A DNA stretch of 34,319 bases from DAINBT01 sp036732785 (GTDB lineage Bacteria > Planctomycetota > Phycisphaerae > Sedimentisphaerales > SM23-30): NCBI GenBank assembly GCA_964537505.1, contig CAZICK010000038.1:1-34319 (forward strand). Reading direction: 5' to 3'. Below the pieces are notes generated by a model. That model was not told where the DNA came from. It did no database searches and saw only the letters and a program-made list of their open reading frames with translations. How positions within the stretch are numbered: position 1 is the first letter of the stretch; each line of letters begins with the position of its first letter. Made by a program: the position numbers and the translations under genes. Positions 26,922-34,319 of the stretch are shown here, in pieces.

Positions 26922-28535
26922 CTAGTATATTTTTCGTAAAGTAAAAACTTCGGCCGAACCCCAGATGCCGCCTTTTACAGGTATAGTACTGTGGGTTTGC
27001 CGGATTATTTCAAGAATACGTTTCTGTCCTTGTTTGGTTGCTTTGTATGAAATGTTCGATACGTAAAGGGTTTTTTCGTCAAGCTCATTTGTCCATCTGC
27101 TGCTGTTTTCCAGAAGGTCCTTTTGGCTGGCAACAAAGACTTCGACATCTGGCCGAATATGCCAAAGCAACTTACCCAGAACGGCTACATTAGAATTGTC
27201 CAATATGATTCGATCTATGTTTTGCAAGACGGCCACAGGGTCCGCTGCCTGACGCTGCTGCGAAAAATACCCCTTAAGTAAGATAAATGAAAAGGACGAA
27301 AACAAGAACATAAAACATGCTAAGAAGGTTATAAGCTTCTGGCATTTTCTCAAAGCGCGTAAAAATAAAGTTAAAACCGCGGCGGCAAAAGGCCAGGCTA
27401 TAAACAAATATCTGCCACCCATAGCATGTTCGGCGCTTAGAAAAGACAAATACATTAAAATTATACTGCCGGAAATAAAAACAAATGCCAGACACACATA
27501 TTTGATTTTTATGTCTGTTTCTTGAACCACGTTGATAAATATGTTTCGTTTCTTAAAACATATTCCCGTCAGGGAAATAAGCAAAATCAACAACAGCAAA
27601 AAAGTGATCTCGGCAATATGACAGGTAACAGGATACTTGACAAATATTTCTTGGGTTCGCCCCGGCAAAAAAGCAAGGATTACACAGGCGAACCGGTAGG
27701 GTAAGTCGGAAAAACTAAAGGCTTGACGACCCAGTTGTTGCCTTTGCATGGAATCGAACATGTCGGGATTAAATACCAGCAGTATAATACCGCCTGCACA
27801 GAGCGATAGTAGAGCAAAAACCATCTGCTTGCGATTATGCTTAACCAGCGTAAGAATAAACCATAACGCGCAAAAAGCAATAACGAGAATGAATTGAAAG
27901 TGCGTCAAAAGACCAGCGCCGGCCCATAGTGCCAGTAATAAGAAATCCTTAAACGTGGAGCATCGCTCTGCATCGGTGATTTTTAAGCTCTGCCAAACCA
28001 GACAAATGGCCCATAATCCCAGCAGACTATATTGGCGAATTAGGAACGATGCTTCTATTACGGATGGACTAACGCCCCAAATAAAAATACCAATAGACGC
28101 CCACAGAGCGTCGGCAAAAATATAGGACAAAAACCTGTAGAGCAGGAACATGATGATTAAGTCTATAAGCAGATTAAGTACGACCCCGGACCACATGTTT
28201 AGCCCTAAGGCAGCCGACCACAAATGCAGCACCCAGAAATATAACGGCGGATGAATATCTTTGTGGGCAAGACCGCGGCGAATTTTATTGAAACAAAAAA
28301 TATCATCGAAACGCCAAAAATCCTTCCATTCCTCCGCTGGCGCCCAGACAGCATAGGGGGGTGTTTTTTCCTGAAGCACCTTGACACAATCTTCCTGTTT
28401 GCCTGTTATGGACAACAGAGAAATGACTTCGTCGCCTATAAAATCAACTTTATCAGATAGAATGATCAAGCGAAGGGTAATGGCGCACGCTACCGCCAAA
28501 ATGGAAATGAGTACAGCATATTGACGCTTATCCAT
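26922..28535 (-). CDS. Membrane GT-C glycosyltransferase (PMT_2/GT39-like)
   Basis: This 537-residue polytopic membrane protein has the family layout: a first helix, then DFIGDEVISL with the acidic pair Asp35-Glu36 in the first outer loop, and HKDIHPPLYFWVLHLW (91-106), the HPPLY motif of PMT-type enzymes. About ten further hydrophobic helices follow, and a hydrophilic C-terminal domain starts near 430. The donor is expected to be a polyprenyl-phosphate sugar. The insertion between the first motif and HPPLY (about 45-90, with many aromatic residues) is longer than I would expect. It stands alone on this strand and is divergent from the FAD/Fe-S gene. Substrate is unknown. Confidence 0.85.
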   Translation of the reverse strand: MDKRQYAVLISILAVACAITLRLIILSDKVDFIGDEVISLLSITGKQEDCVKVLQEKTPPYAVWAPAEEWKDFWRFDDIFCFNKIRRGLAHKDIHPPLYFWVLHLWSAALGLNMWSGVVLNLLIDLIIMFLLYRFLSYIFADALWASIGIFIWGVSPSVIEASFLIRQYSLLGLWAICLVWQSLKITDAERCSTFKDFLLLALWAGAGLLTHFQFILVIAFCALWFILTLVKHNRKQMVFALLSLCAGGIILLVFNPDMFDSMQRQQLGRQAFSFSDLPYRFACVILAFLPGRTQEIFVKYPVTCHIAEITFLLLLILLISLTGICFKKRNIFINVVQETDIKIKYVCLAFVFISGSIILMYLSFLSAEHAMGGRYLFIAWPFAAAVLTLFLRALRKCQKLITFLACFMFLFSSFSFILLKGYFSQQRQAADPVAVLQNIDRIILDNSNVAVLGKLLWHIRPDVEVFVASQKDLLENSSRWTNELDEKTLYVSNISYKATKQGQKRILEIIRQTHSTIPVKGGIWGSAEVFTLRKIY

Positions 28536-28734
28536 AGGCTTGCCAAGTGTCTGTTTGGGGCGATTTTTTTATAATCCCTAACAATCGGTCAGCTTGCCAG
28601 CTCGGAGTCGCCCACGGCGAAAACAACATTTCTCATTATATCGTTGCACATTTAGTTCGCAAGAAAATTGTGCCTATTCGCTGTAATGTTATAAAAACCA
28701 GTTATTTATGTGTATGTTATTGGTTGTAAATTAC

Positions 28735-28762
28735 TTGCCGATTAAGTTTTTTTTTATATAAT
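28735..28762 (+). promoter_or_regulatory. Promoter directly abutting the FAD/Fe-S oxidoreductase start
   Basis: TTGCCG (28735-28740) and TATAAT (28757-28762) are 16 bp apart. The predicted transcription start, about seven bases after the -10 box, falls at the ATG at 28770. There is no ribosome site, so the mRNA may be leaderless. Confidence 0.5.
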
Positions 28763-28769
28763 TATGCTT

Positions 28770-31661
28770 ATGAGCAATCCTGATATTTCCAATGCCGACC
28801 AGATTGCCGCTGATCTGACTCCGCTTATTAAGGGAGCCGTTCGTGCCGATCGGCTGGCACGGGCCATGTACAGTACCGATGCCGGCATTTACCAGATTCC
28901 ACCGCTTTGCGTCGTACTGCCTGCTTGCCACGAAGATATCGTTCAGGTGGTTTCTTACGCCGCCAGCCGCGGTATCCCGGTCATACCCAGAGGCGCCGGC
29001 ACCGGCCTGGCTGGCGAATGCCTGGGCGACGGCATCGTTATGGACCTCAGCCGTTTTATGAACCACGTGATCGAAATAGACCGCCACGCCAATGAGGTAA
29101 CTGTCCAGCCTGGCCTGGTGCTTGAGCAGTTGAACCGCCGCTTGGCCCCGATCGGCAGGCAGATCGGTCCCGACCCCGCCAGCGGCAACCGCGCCACGAT
29201 AGGCGGCATGATAGGCAACAACGCTACCGGCGCTCGTTCTCTGAAATATGGTTATACCGGCGATCATCTAAAGCGTTTACGTATTATTTCCGCTCAGGCC
29301 CAGACCATGGAATTATCAGCCGACTCAATTGATGCGCACTCAACCGACCAGCCGACCCAATGGGCTCGCGCCGTCCATGATTTACTAAGCAAAAGTCAGG
29401 ATTTAATCGCCCGCGTCAAACCCCGCTGTGACCGTAACGGCAGTGGCTACAATATCTATCACGCACTGAAAGATGATAGTGTTGATTTACTTCAGTTGAT
29501 TGCCGGTTCGGAAGGAACCTTGGCCATAGTTTCACAGGCAACCTTGGCGATGGTGGACCTGCCGCCGGTCAAGGTCTTGTTGCAGGTCAATTTTGACTCG
29601 CTCGCCGCGATGGCCCGCGCGATACCATTCATATTACCGCACAACCCTTCCACCTGCGAGTTGATGGACGGCCAATTATTAACTTTGACGCGCGATGCCT
29701 ATCCACAATATCACGATGTCCTCCCTGACGTGGTGGCATCATTGCTGGTCGAGTTTGACGGCACCGACGAAAATGCCGCGGTTAGCCAAATGCGACAAAC
29801 TCATAAAATGCTCCGGCAACTGCCCCTGTCGGCACGGCCTGCCGACACCCACGAAATTATCGACCCTGCTTTACAGAGCCGTATCTGGACGGCGCGTAAA
29901 GCAGCCACTCCCCTGCTGTTCCGCAACAAAACTGCCACTCAGCCGATCCCCGTAATAGAGGATGTTGCCGTTGACCCATCTCAGTTGGCCGAGTATCTCG
30001 ATGGCCTCGACCGCATTGCCCGGCGATTAGGCGTTCCAATGGCTTATTATGGCCACGTCGGCCATGGCCAGTTGCACCCTCGCCCGTATCTCGATCTTCA
30101 CAAACCTGACGATGTAAAAAAAATGCGACGGTTGGCCGATGAGGTCTTCAAACTTGCCTGGTCGCTCGGCGGTACGATAAGCGGCGAGCATGGCGAAGGA
30201 CTGGTAAGGGTCTCATTCGTCGAAAAACAGTACGGCTCTGAAATGTACCAATTATTCCGCCGCATCAAACAGACATTCGATCCGAACGGCATTCTCAACC
30301 CCGGCAAAATCATCAACGACGATCCCGACATCATGATCAAAAATCTGCGTTTTTCCCACACCCCCATCCGGGCCGACAAAACCACAAACCTCATTTTCCA
30401 CGGCGACGAGTTGGCCCGCGAGACCGAACAGTGCAACGGCAACGGTTTGTGTCGTTCGTTCGATCCGCTACTGACGATGTGTCCGATATTTCGCGCCACC
30501 GGCGACGAAGACGCCGCCCCGCGAGCACACGCCAATCTGATGCGCCACTGGCTCAGCGGCCTGTTCGACGAGAATATTATGCAAAGCGACGATTTCAAGC
30601 GAACCGTCGATTTATGCGTTAATTGTAGAATGTGTGCCATTGAGTGCCCGTCGCTGGTCAATATCCCCAAGCTCATGATAGAGGCACGCGCCGAATATGT
30701 AAAAAAGCACGGCCTGACCAAAGCCCAGTTTATCCTCACCCGTAGCGAACTCATCAGCCGCATCGCTGCTGCCCTGGGCCCATTAGCCAATCTGTTCACG
30801 CAGCCCGCCTGGTGCAGACGTGCTATAGAATGGACCCTCGACCTTGACCGCCGCCGGGCCATGCCGAAATTTGCCTGGCGATCCAATATCGACAAACTCC
30901 ACCGCTATTGGCAGCGACAGGAACCTATACGCAGCCCCGTGGACAAGGTCGCTTATTTCCTCGACCTTTACGCCACGTATAACGATCACGAACTGGGCCG
31001 TGCCGTAATGGACGTCTTAAGGCACAACAATATCGAAGTTGTCATTCCCGGCCAAGTAGCTGTTTCCGCCCCAGCCATCAGTTACGGCGACCTGGATTAT
31101 GCCCGCCGAGCTGTGCGATTCAACGCACGAAACCTCGCCTTGGCCGTAGCCGCCGGTTACAAGATCGTATGTTCTGAGCCGACCGCCGCCTTATATCTCA
31201 AACAGGAATACCTCGACATAACCGACGATAAAAACACCCGCCTGGTCAGTGAAAACACCTACGAGCTTACCGACTACCTCGCCGGCCTGCACCGTCAGGG
31301 ACGATTACGCCAAGATGGTTTCAAAAAACTGAACCTCAAATTAGCGTATCACAAACCATGCCATTACCACGCCTTGGAAATCGACTACGGCACAACTTAT
31401 CTGCTGTCCCACATCGACGGCTTGCGGATAGAGCATCTGCCCAATAGCTGTTGTGGTATCGCCGGAACATTTGGCTTTCAAAAGAAAAATTTCGACCTGT
31501 CAATGCGAGCCGGCGCCCCAATGCTCGATCCACTCCGTCAAAGCGACGCCGATTACGGCCTGACCGAGTGCTCCACATGCAAAATGCAGATGGAACTGGC
31601 CACCGCAAAAAAAACCATCCACCCCATAAAAATACTGGCCCAGGCCTATGGATTATTATAA
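28770..31661 (+). CDS. Fused FAD-linked oxidase / iron-sulfur oxidoreductase (GlcD-GlcF or D-lactate dehydrogenase-like)
   Basis: This protein of about 963 residues joins a GlcD-like flavoprotein to a GlcF-like Fe-S part. Counting from the alternative ATG at 28764, the FAD-binding domain has PRGAGTGLAGE (75-85) and TIGGMIGNNATGARS (145-159). The FAD-oxidase C-terminal domain holds YYGHVGHGQLHPRP. Two Fe-S segments follow, CNGNGLCR...MCP (near 557) and CVNCRMCAIECP (near 618). The CCG domain has HKPCHYHAL (near 864) and NSCCGIAGTFG (near 892). Members oxidise 2-hydroxy acids such as glycolate or D-lactate and pass electrons to the respiratory chain; the substrate is not decided here. I chose 28770 because the promoter fits a start there. 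Its TAA stop overlaps the duplicated ATAA of the palindromic element. Confidence 0.9.
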   Translation: MSNPDISNADQIAADLTPLIKGAVRADRLARAMYSTDAGIYQIPPLCVVLPACHEDIVQVVSYAASRGIPVIPRGAGTGLAGECLGDGIVMDLSRFMNHVIEIDRHANEVTVQPGLVLEQLNRRLAPIGRQIGPDPASGNRATIGGMIGNNATGARSLKYGYTGDHLKRLRIISAQAQTMELSADSIDAHSTDQPTQWARAVHDLLSKSQDLIARVKPRCDRNGSGYNIYHALKDDSVDLLQLIAGSEGTLAIVSQATLAMVDLPPVKVLLQVNFDSLAAMARAIPFILPHNPSTCELMDGQLLTLTRDAYPQYHDVLPDVVASLLVEFDGTDENAAVSQMRQTHKMLRQLPLSARPADTHEIIDPALQSRIWTARKAATPLLFRNKTATQPIPVIEDVAVDPSQLAEYLDGLDRIARRLGVPMAYYGHVGHGQLHPRPYLDLHKPDDVKKMRRLADEVFKLAWSLGGTISGEHGEGLVRVSFVEKQYGSEMYQLFRRIKQTFDPNGILNPGKIINDDPDIMIKNLRFSHTPIRADKTTNLIFHGDELARETEQCNGNGLCRSFDPLLTMCPIFRATGDEDAAPRAHANLMRHWLSGLFDENIMQSDDFKRTVDLCVNCRMCAIECPSLVNIPKLMIEARAEYVKKHGLTKAQFILTRSELISRIAAALGPLANLFTQPAWCRRAIEWTLDLDRRRAMPKFAWRSNIDKLHRYWQRQEPIRSPVDKVAYFLDLYATYNDHELGRAVMDVLRHNNIEVVIPGQVAVSAPAISYGDLDYARRAVRFNARNLALAVAAGYKIVCSEPTAALYLKQEYLDITDDKNTRLVSENTYELTDYLAGLHRQGRLRQDGFKKLNLKLAYHKPCHYHALEIDYGTTYLLSHIDGLRIEHLPNSCCGIAGTFGFQKKNFDLSMRAGAPMLDPLRQSDADYGLTECSTCKMQMELATAKKTIHPIKILAQAYGLL

Positions 31662-31837
31662 GGGAGCCTCTAAAAATTGCTTTTGTCACGAGAACGAGCG
31701 AAATTTTCGTCAGCGAGGCAGAGGTCAAAAATCGCCGCAGGCGTAGTTGTAACTACGTTGAGGACGATTTTTGGCCGATAACGATGCTGACGAAAATTGC
31801 AGCCGTTCGTAGTAAAAATGAATTTTTAGAGGTTCCC
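31662..31837. mobile_element. 176-bp palindromic MITE-like element with ATAA target duplication
   Basis: The two halves are inverted copies around 31749.5. GGGAGCCTCTAAAAATT (31662-31678) pairs with 31821-31837 in 16 of 17 bases; AATTTTCGTCAGC (31702-31714) with 31786-31798; CAAAAATCG (31726-31734) with 31765-31773; CGTAGTT (31742-31748) with AACTACG (31751-31757). ATAA flanks both ends (31658-31661 and 31838-31841), as expected of a target duplication. There is no transposase. The element sits between the oxidoreductase and the radical SAM gene and would fold into a long hairpin in their transcript. Confidence 0.8.
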
Positions 31838-31880
31838 ATAAGCTGTACTATAATCTACCATTGTTTTGAGAGAGGTTATC

Positions 31881-32924
31881 ATGAGCGAACAAACGCACGA
31901 AGCGGTTTTATGGGAGCCATTGGAAGATCAAATGGTCCAATGCGGATTATGCAACTTTCGCTGCCGGATCAAACCAGGAAACTTAGGCATTTGCAAGGTC
32001 CGTCGCAACACTGGCGGTAAGCTTTATTCCCTCAACTATCATCGCGTCTGTTCCACTGCCGTTGACCCGATCGAGAAAAAACCGTTGTTCCATTTCCAAC
32101 CCGCTCGGCGTAGTTTTTCCATTGCCACTGTCGGCTGTAATTTCCGTTGCGAGTTCTGTCAGAATTGGCAGATCAGCCAGTATCCCCGTATGCACGACGA
32201 ATTGCTCGGCCAGTCCCACCTGCCGGACCAGATCGTCAACGCCGCCATCAGTCACAGGTGTGCCAGCATAGCCTACACCTATACCGAACCGACGATCTTT
32301 ATGGAACTGGCCGCCGACTGCGGCAGATTAGCTAGACAAAGGGGCCTGGCCAACGTATTTGTCAGCAACGGTTACATGACCATTGAGGCGATCGACTACG
32401 CCAAAGACTTTCTCGACGGCATCAATGTTGACCTCAAGTCATTTAGTGAAGATTTTTATCGTGACGTCTGCAAGGCCCGCCTTGCCCCAGTTCTCGAAAC
32501 CCTCCGTTACATTGCCAATCACACTGACATCTGGCTGGAGGTAACAACCCTGGTTGTCCCCGGCCTCAACGACTCCGACGACGAACTGAAGCAAATCGCC
32601 GCTTTCATTGCTGACAACCTTGGCCCTCATGTCCCCTGGCACATCAGCCGATTCCATCCCAGTTTCGAAAAGACAGACACCCCCCCCACCCCACAGCAAA
32701 CGCTCGAACACGCCTGCCATTTCGGCAAAGACGCCGGCCTGCACTACGTTTATGTCGGCAACCTGCCCGGTTCCGGCATGGAAAACACCCACTGCCACCA
32801 ATGCGGCCAATTGCTCATCGAACGTCTCGGCTATCAGATCGGCCGGTACAATTTACTCAACGGCGACTGTCCCGGCTGCGGCACCAAACTTCCCGGTTTC
32901 GGACTCGAACCGATCCAGTTCTAA
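31881..32924 (+). CDS. amrS: AmmeMemoRadiSam-system radical SAM enzyme (AmrS-like)
   Basis: This 347-residue protein is of the pyruvate-formate-lyase-activating-enzyme-like radical SAM group. The cluster motif CNFRCEFC (Cys86, Cys90, Cys93) binds the 4Fe-4S centre and SAM. An N-terminal Cys set (CGLCNFRCRI, GICKVR; Cys21, 24, 28, 38) and two C-terminal CxxC pairs (HCHQCG, DCPGCG) suit the AmrS arrangement. AmrS-type proteins usually occur with AmmeMemoRadiSam partners; none lies in this window. The reaction is unknown. The frame opens at a TTG (31866), but the ATG at 31881 with GAGAGAGG five bases upstream is the better start. The palindromic element lies immediately upstream. Confidence 0.85.
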   Translation: MSEQTHEAVLWEPLEDQMVQCGLCNFRCRIKPGNLGICKVRRNTGGKLYSLNYHRVCSTAVDPIEKKPLFHFQPARRSFSIATVGCNFRCEFCQNWQISQYPRMHDELLGQSHLPDQIVNAAISHRCASIAYTYTEPTIFMELAADCGRLARQRGLANVFVSNGYMTIEAIDYAKDFLDGINVDLKSFSEDFYRDVCKARLAPVLETLRYIANHTDIWLEVTTLVVPGLNDSDDELKQIAAFIADNLGPHVPWHISRFHPSFEKTDTPPTPQQTLEHACHFGKDAGLHYVYVGNLPGSGMENTHCHQCGQLLIERLGYQIGRYNLLNGDCPGCGTKLPGFGLEPIQF

Positions 32925-32954
32925 CCTCAAACTGAACTCACCCACGACCTGCCC

Positions 32955-34319
32955 CTACTCCACCGACAGCCTTAAAGGCTTAGGATTGTCAACCATCCCA
33001 GCCGGACGGCAACCCTTACCCGGCTGATGCCAATCACCGATATTCACCCGCGCCTTTTCCGCCAGTGCCGTAAGCCGTCTTACCACATCCGGATATTGCT
33101 CAATCACATTATGGTTTTCACCGATGTCGGCTTCCAGATCGTACAACGCGCCGGAAAACTCGAATGGAACACCTTGCCAGCCATGCTGTTTAGCCTTTAG
33201 CGGCAGATGCAGTTTCCATTTACCTGATCGCACCGCGTGCAACTGACTCTTAAAGTAATAGCAAAACATCTTATATGGTGATTTAGCCCCGCGCCGACCG
33301 GACATCAACGGCCAGATATCCTTACCATCGATAACCCGATCGCTCGGTGCTTTTGCACCGGCCAGTCGCGCCAGCGTTGGCAGCAGGTCCATTGTCGTCG
33401 ATATCTCATCACAACTCGTCCCCGCCGGTATTTTACCCGGCCAACGCATAACACACGGCTCACGCATACCGCCTTCCATCGTAGTGGACTTCCCACCCGA
33501 AAGCGGCCCATTGCTTGCCGCCCGCCCGATCCCTCCGTTGTCGGAGGTAAACACCACCAGCGTCTTATCGTCAAGCCCCAGTTTTTTCAGTGCCGTCAGT
33601 ATCTGCTCTGTTGACCAATCGAGTTCCTCCACCACATCGCTGTATTGCCCATGTGGTGATTTATCTTTGAATGCAGGGCTGGTATGCCACGGTAAATGCG
33701 GCATAGTATGCGGCAGATAAACGAAAAATGGCTTATCTTTATTATCTGTAATAAATCGGATCGCCTCTTCCGTATAACGATGCGTTATCATATCCTGATC
33801 GACCGGCGCCTCGATCACTTTTTCGTTACGCATCAACGGCAGCGGCGGATTACCCCCTTGCCCCATATCGTTACTATAGGGAATACCGAAGTAATAATCG
33901 AACCCCTGACGATTCGGAAGAAACTCCGGCTGATCGCCCAGATGCCATTTACCGATACACGCTGTCACATAACCTTGTTGTTTGAGCACTTCCGCAATCG
34001 TAATTTCTTTCGGATTGAGACCTTTTTTATCGACCGGAAAGAGAACATAAAACCCTTTATCATTTTCATCCAAACCCACCCGAATCGGATAGCACCCGGT
34101 CATCAGGCTCGATCGTGACGGAGAACACACTCCGCTGGTAACATAAAAGCTCGTAAAACGCATACCTTCCTGAGCCATCCGATCGATATTAGGTGTACGG
34201 TTCTTTTCCGACCCGAAACAACCGATATCGCCATACCCCAGATCATCACAGAATATAATGATAAAGTTGACGCCTGCGTCAAAAGTAGTTCGCCACTTAA
34301 AAATATCACAACTTATTGT
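32955..34319 (-). CDS. Sulfatase (formylglycine type), 5' end beyond the right edge
   Basis: This is a type I sulfatase that cleaves sulfate esters, probably from a polysaccharide. The readable part, about 454 residues, has FIIIFCDDLGYGDIGCFGS (metal Asp pair), PNIDRMAQEGMRFTSFY, and the active-site signature GVCSPSRSSLMTG, where Cys in CSPSR is converted to formylglycine. It continues with KWHLGDQPEF, PHTMPHLPWH and VFTSDNGG. An ATG at 34178 lies after the metal-binding segment, so it cannot be the true start. The frame stays open to the edge with no start codon. The residues before NFIIIF (DIFKWRTTFDAGV) do not look like a signal peptide. It is convergent with amrS, stops 31 bp apart. Confidence 0.88.
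   Translation of the reverse strand, partial: TISCDIFKWRTTFDAGVNFIIIFCDDLGYGDIGCFGSEKNRTPNIDRMAQEGMRFTSFYVTSGVCSPSRSSLMTGCYPIRVGLDENDKGFYVLFPVDKKGLNPKEITIAEVLKQQGYVTACIGKWHLGDQPEFLPNRQGFDYYFGIPYSNDMGQGGNPPLPLMRNEKVIEAPVDQDMITHRYTEEAIRFITDNKDKPFFVYLPHTMPHLPWHTSPAFKDKSPHGQYSDVVEELDWSTEQILTALKKLGLDDKTLVVFTSDNGGIGRAASNGPLSGGKSTTMEGGMREPCVMRWPGKIPAGTSCDEISTTMDLLPTLARLAGAKAPSDRVIDGKDIWPLMSGRRGAKSPYKMFCYYFKSQLHAVRSGKWKLHLPLKAKQHGWQGVPFEFSGALYDLEADIGENHNVIEQYPDVVRRLTALAEKARVNIGDWHQPGKGCRPAGMVDNPKPLRLSVE

Noticed and set aside
34267..34282. Perfect inverted repeat TTGACGC/GCGTCAA as an operator
   Set aside because: It lies inside the sulfatase coding frame and is most simply explained by codon content (FDAGVN).
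1..34319. Many overlapping open frames on the opposite strands of large genes
   Set aside because: They show low-complexity or shadow-type translations, no ribosome sites and no domains, and lie wholly within well supported genes.

Overview
The window looks like chromosomal DNA of a Planctomycetota bacterium, most likely class Phycisphaerae (inference). The clues are a long prepilin-type FTLVELLVVIGIIALL protein, secreted proteins with dockerin-like Ca-binding segments and FG-GAP or PD40 repeats, several polysaccharide-active enzymes (GH29, GH95, SASA esterases, sulfatase), and a fused FAD/Fe-S oxidoreductase. I see no phage, plasmid, integrase, intact insertion sequence, rRNA, tRNA or CRISPR array.

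Layout. (1) 1-4743, minus strand: a glycan-degradation operon encoding a three-domain SASA esterase / GH29-like fucosidase / propeller protein, a second SASA esterase, and the start of a lipoprotein cut by the left edge. (2) 5063-7000, minus: mutL, divergent from a TIM-barrel protein that has lost metal ligands (7105-7851). (3) 8041-17442, minus: an envelope or exopolysaccharide cluster with a MOP flippase, an alkaline-phosphatase-superfamily phosphodiesterase, a GT2 glycosyltransferase, a very large subtilisin-like protease, and a methyltransferase broken by an internal deletion. (4) 17443-19167: a strong promoter, a leader of about 420 nt with a possible pseudoknot, a prepilin-like gene and a clear intrinsic terminator. 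(5) 19222-23370, plus: a membrane GT-C glycosyltransferase and a GH95 gene interrupted by one in-frame amber codon. (6) 23429-28535, minus: glyA, an FG-GAP/dockerin protein, and a second GT-C glycosyltransferase. (7) 28735-32924, plus: a fused GlcD/GlcF-like oxidoreductase (possibly leaderless mRNA), a 176-bp palindromic MITE-like element, and an AmrS-like radical SAM gene. (8) 32955 to the right edge, minus: a sulfatase without its 5' end.

How it fits together. The esterases, GH29-like and GH95 proteins and the sulfatase together suggest attack on acetylated, sulfated, fucose-containing glycans, as expected for a marine or sediment planctomycete (inference). The flippase, phosphodiesterase, GT2 and the two GT-C enzymes belong to surface glycan synthesis. 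MutL, GlyA, the GlcD/GlcF-like fusion and the AmrS-like protein are housekeeping or central metabolism.

Most worth checking: the structured leader at about 17668-18091, the 176-bp palindrome with an ATAA duplication that supplies the stop codon of the upstream gene, the SASA-GH29-propeller fusion, the amber-interrupted GH95 gene, and a small intergenic repeat family found 3' of glycan genes.
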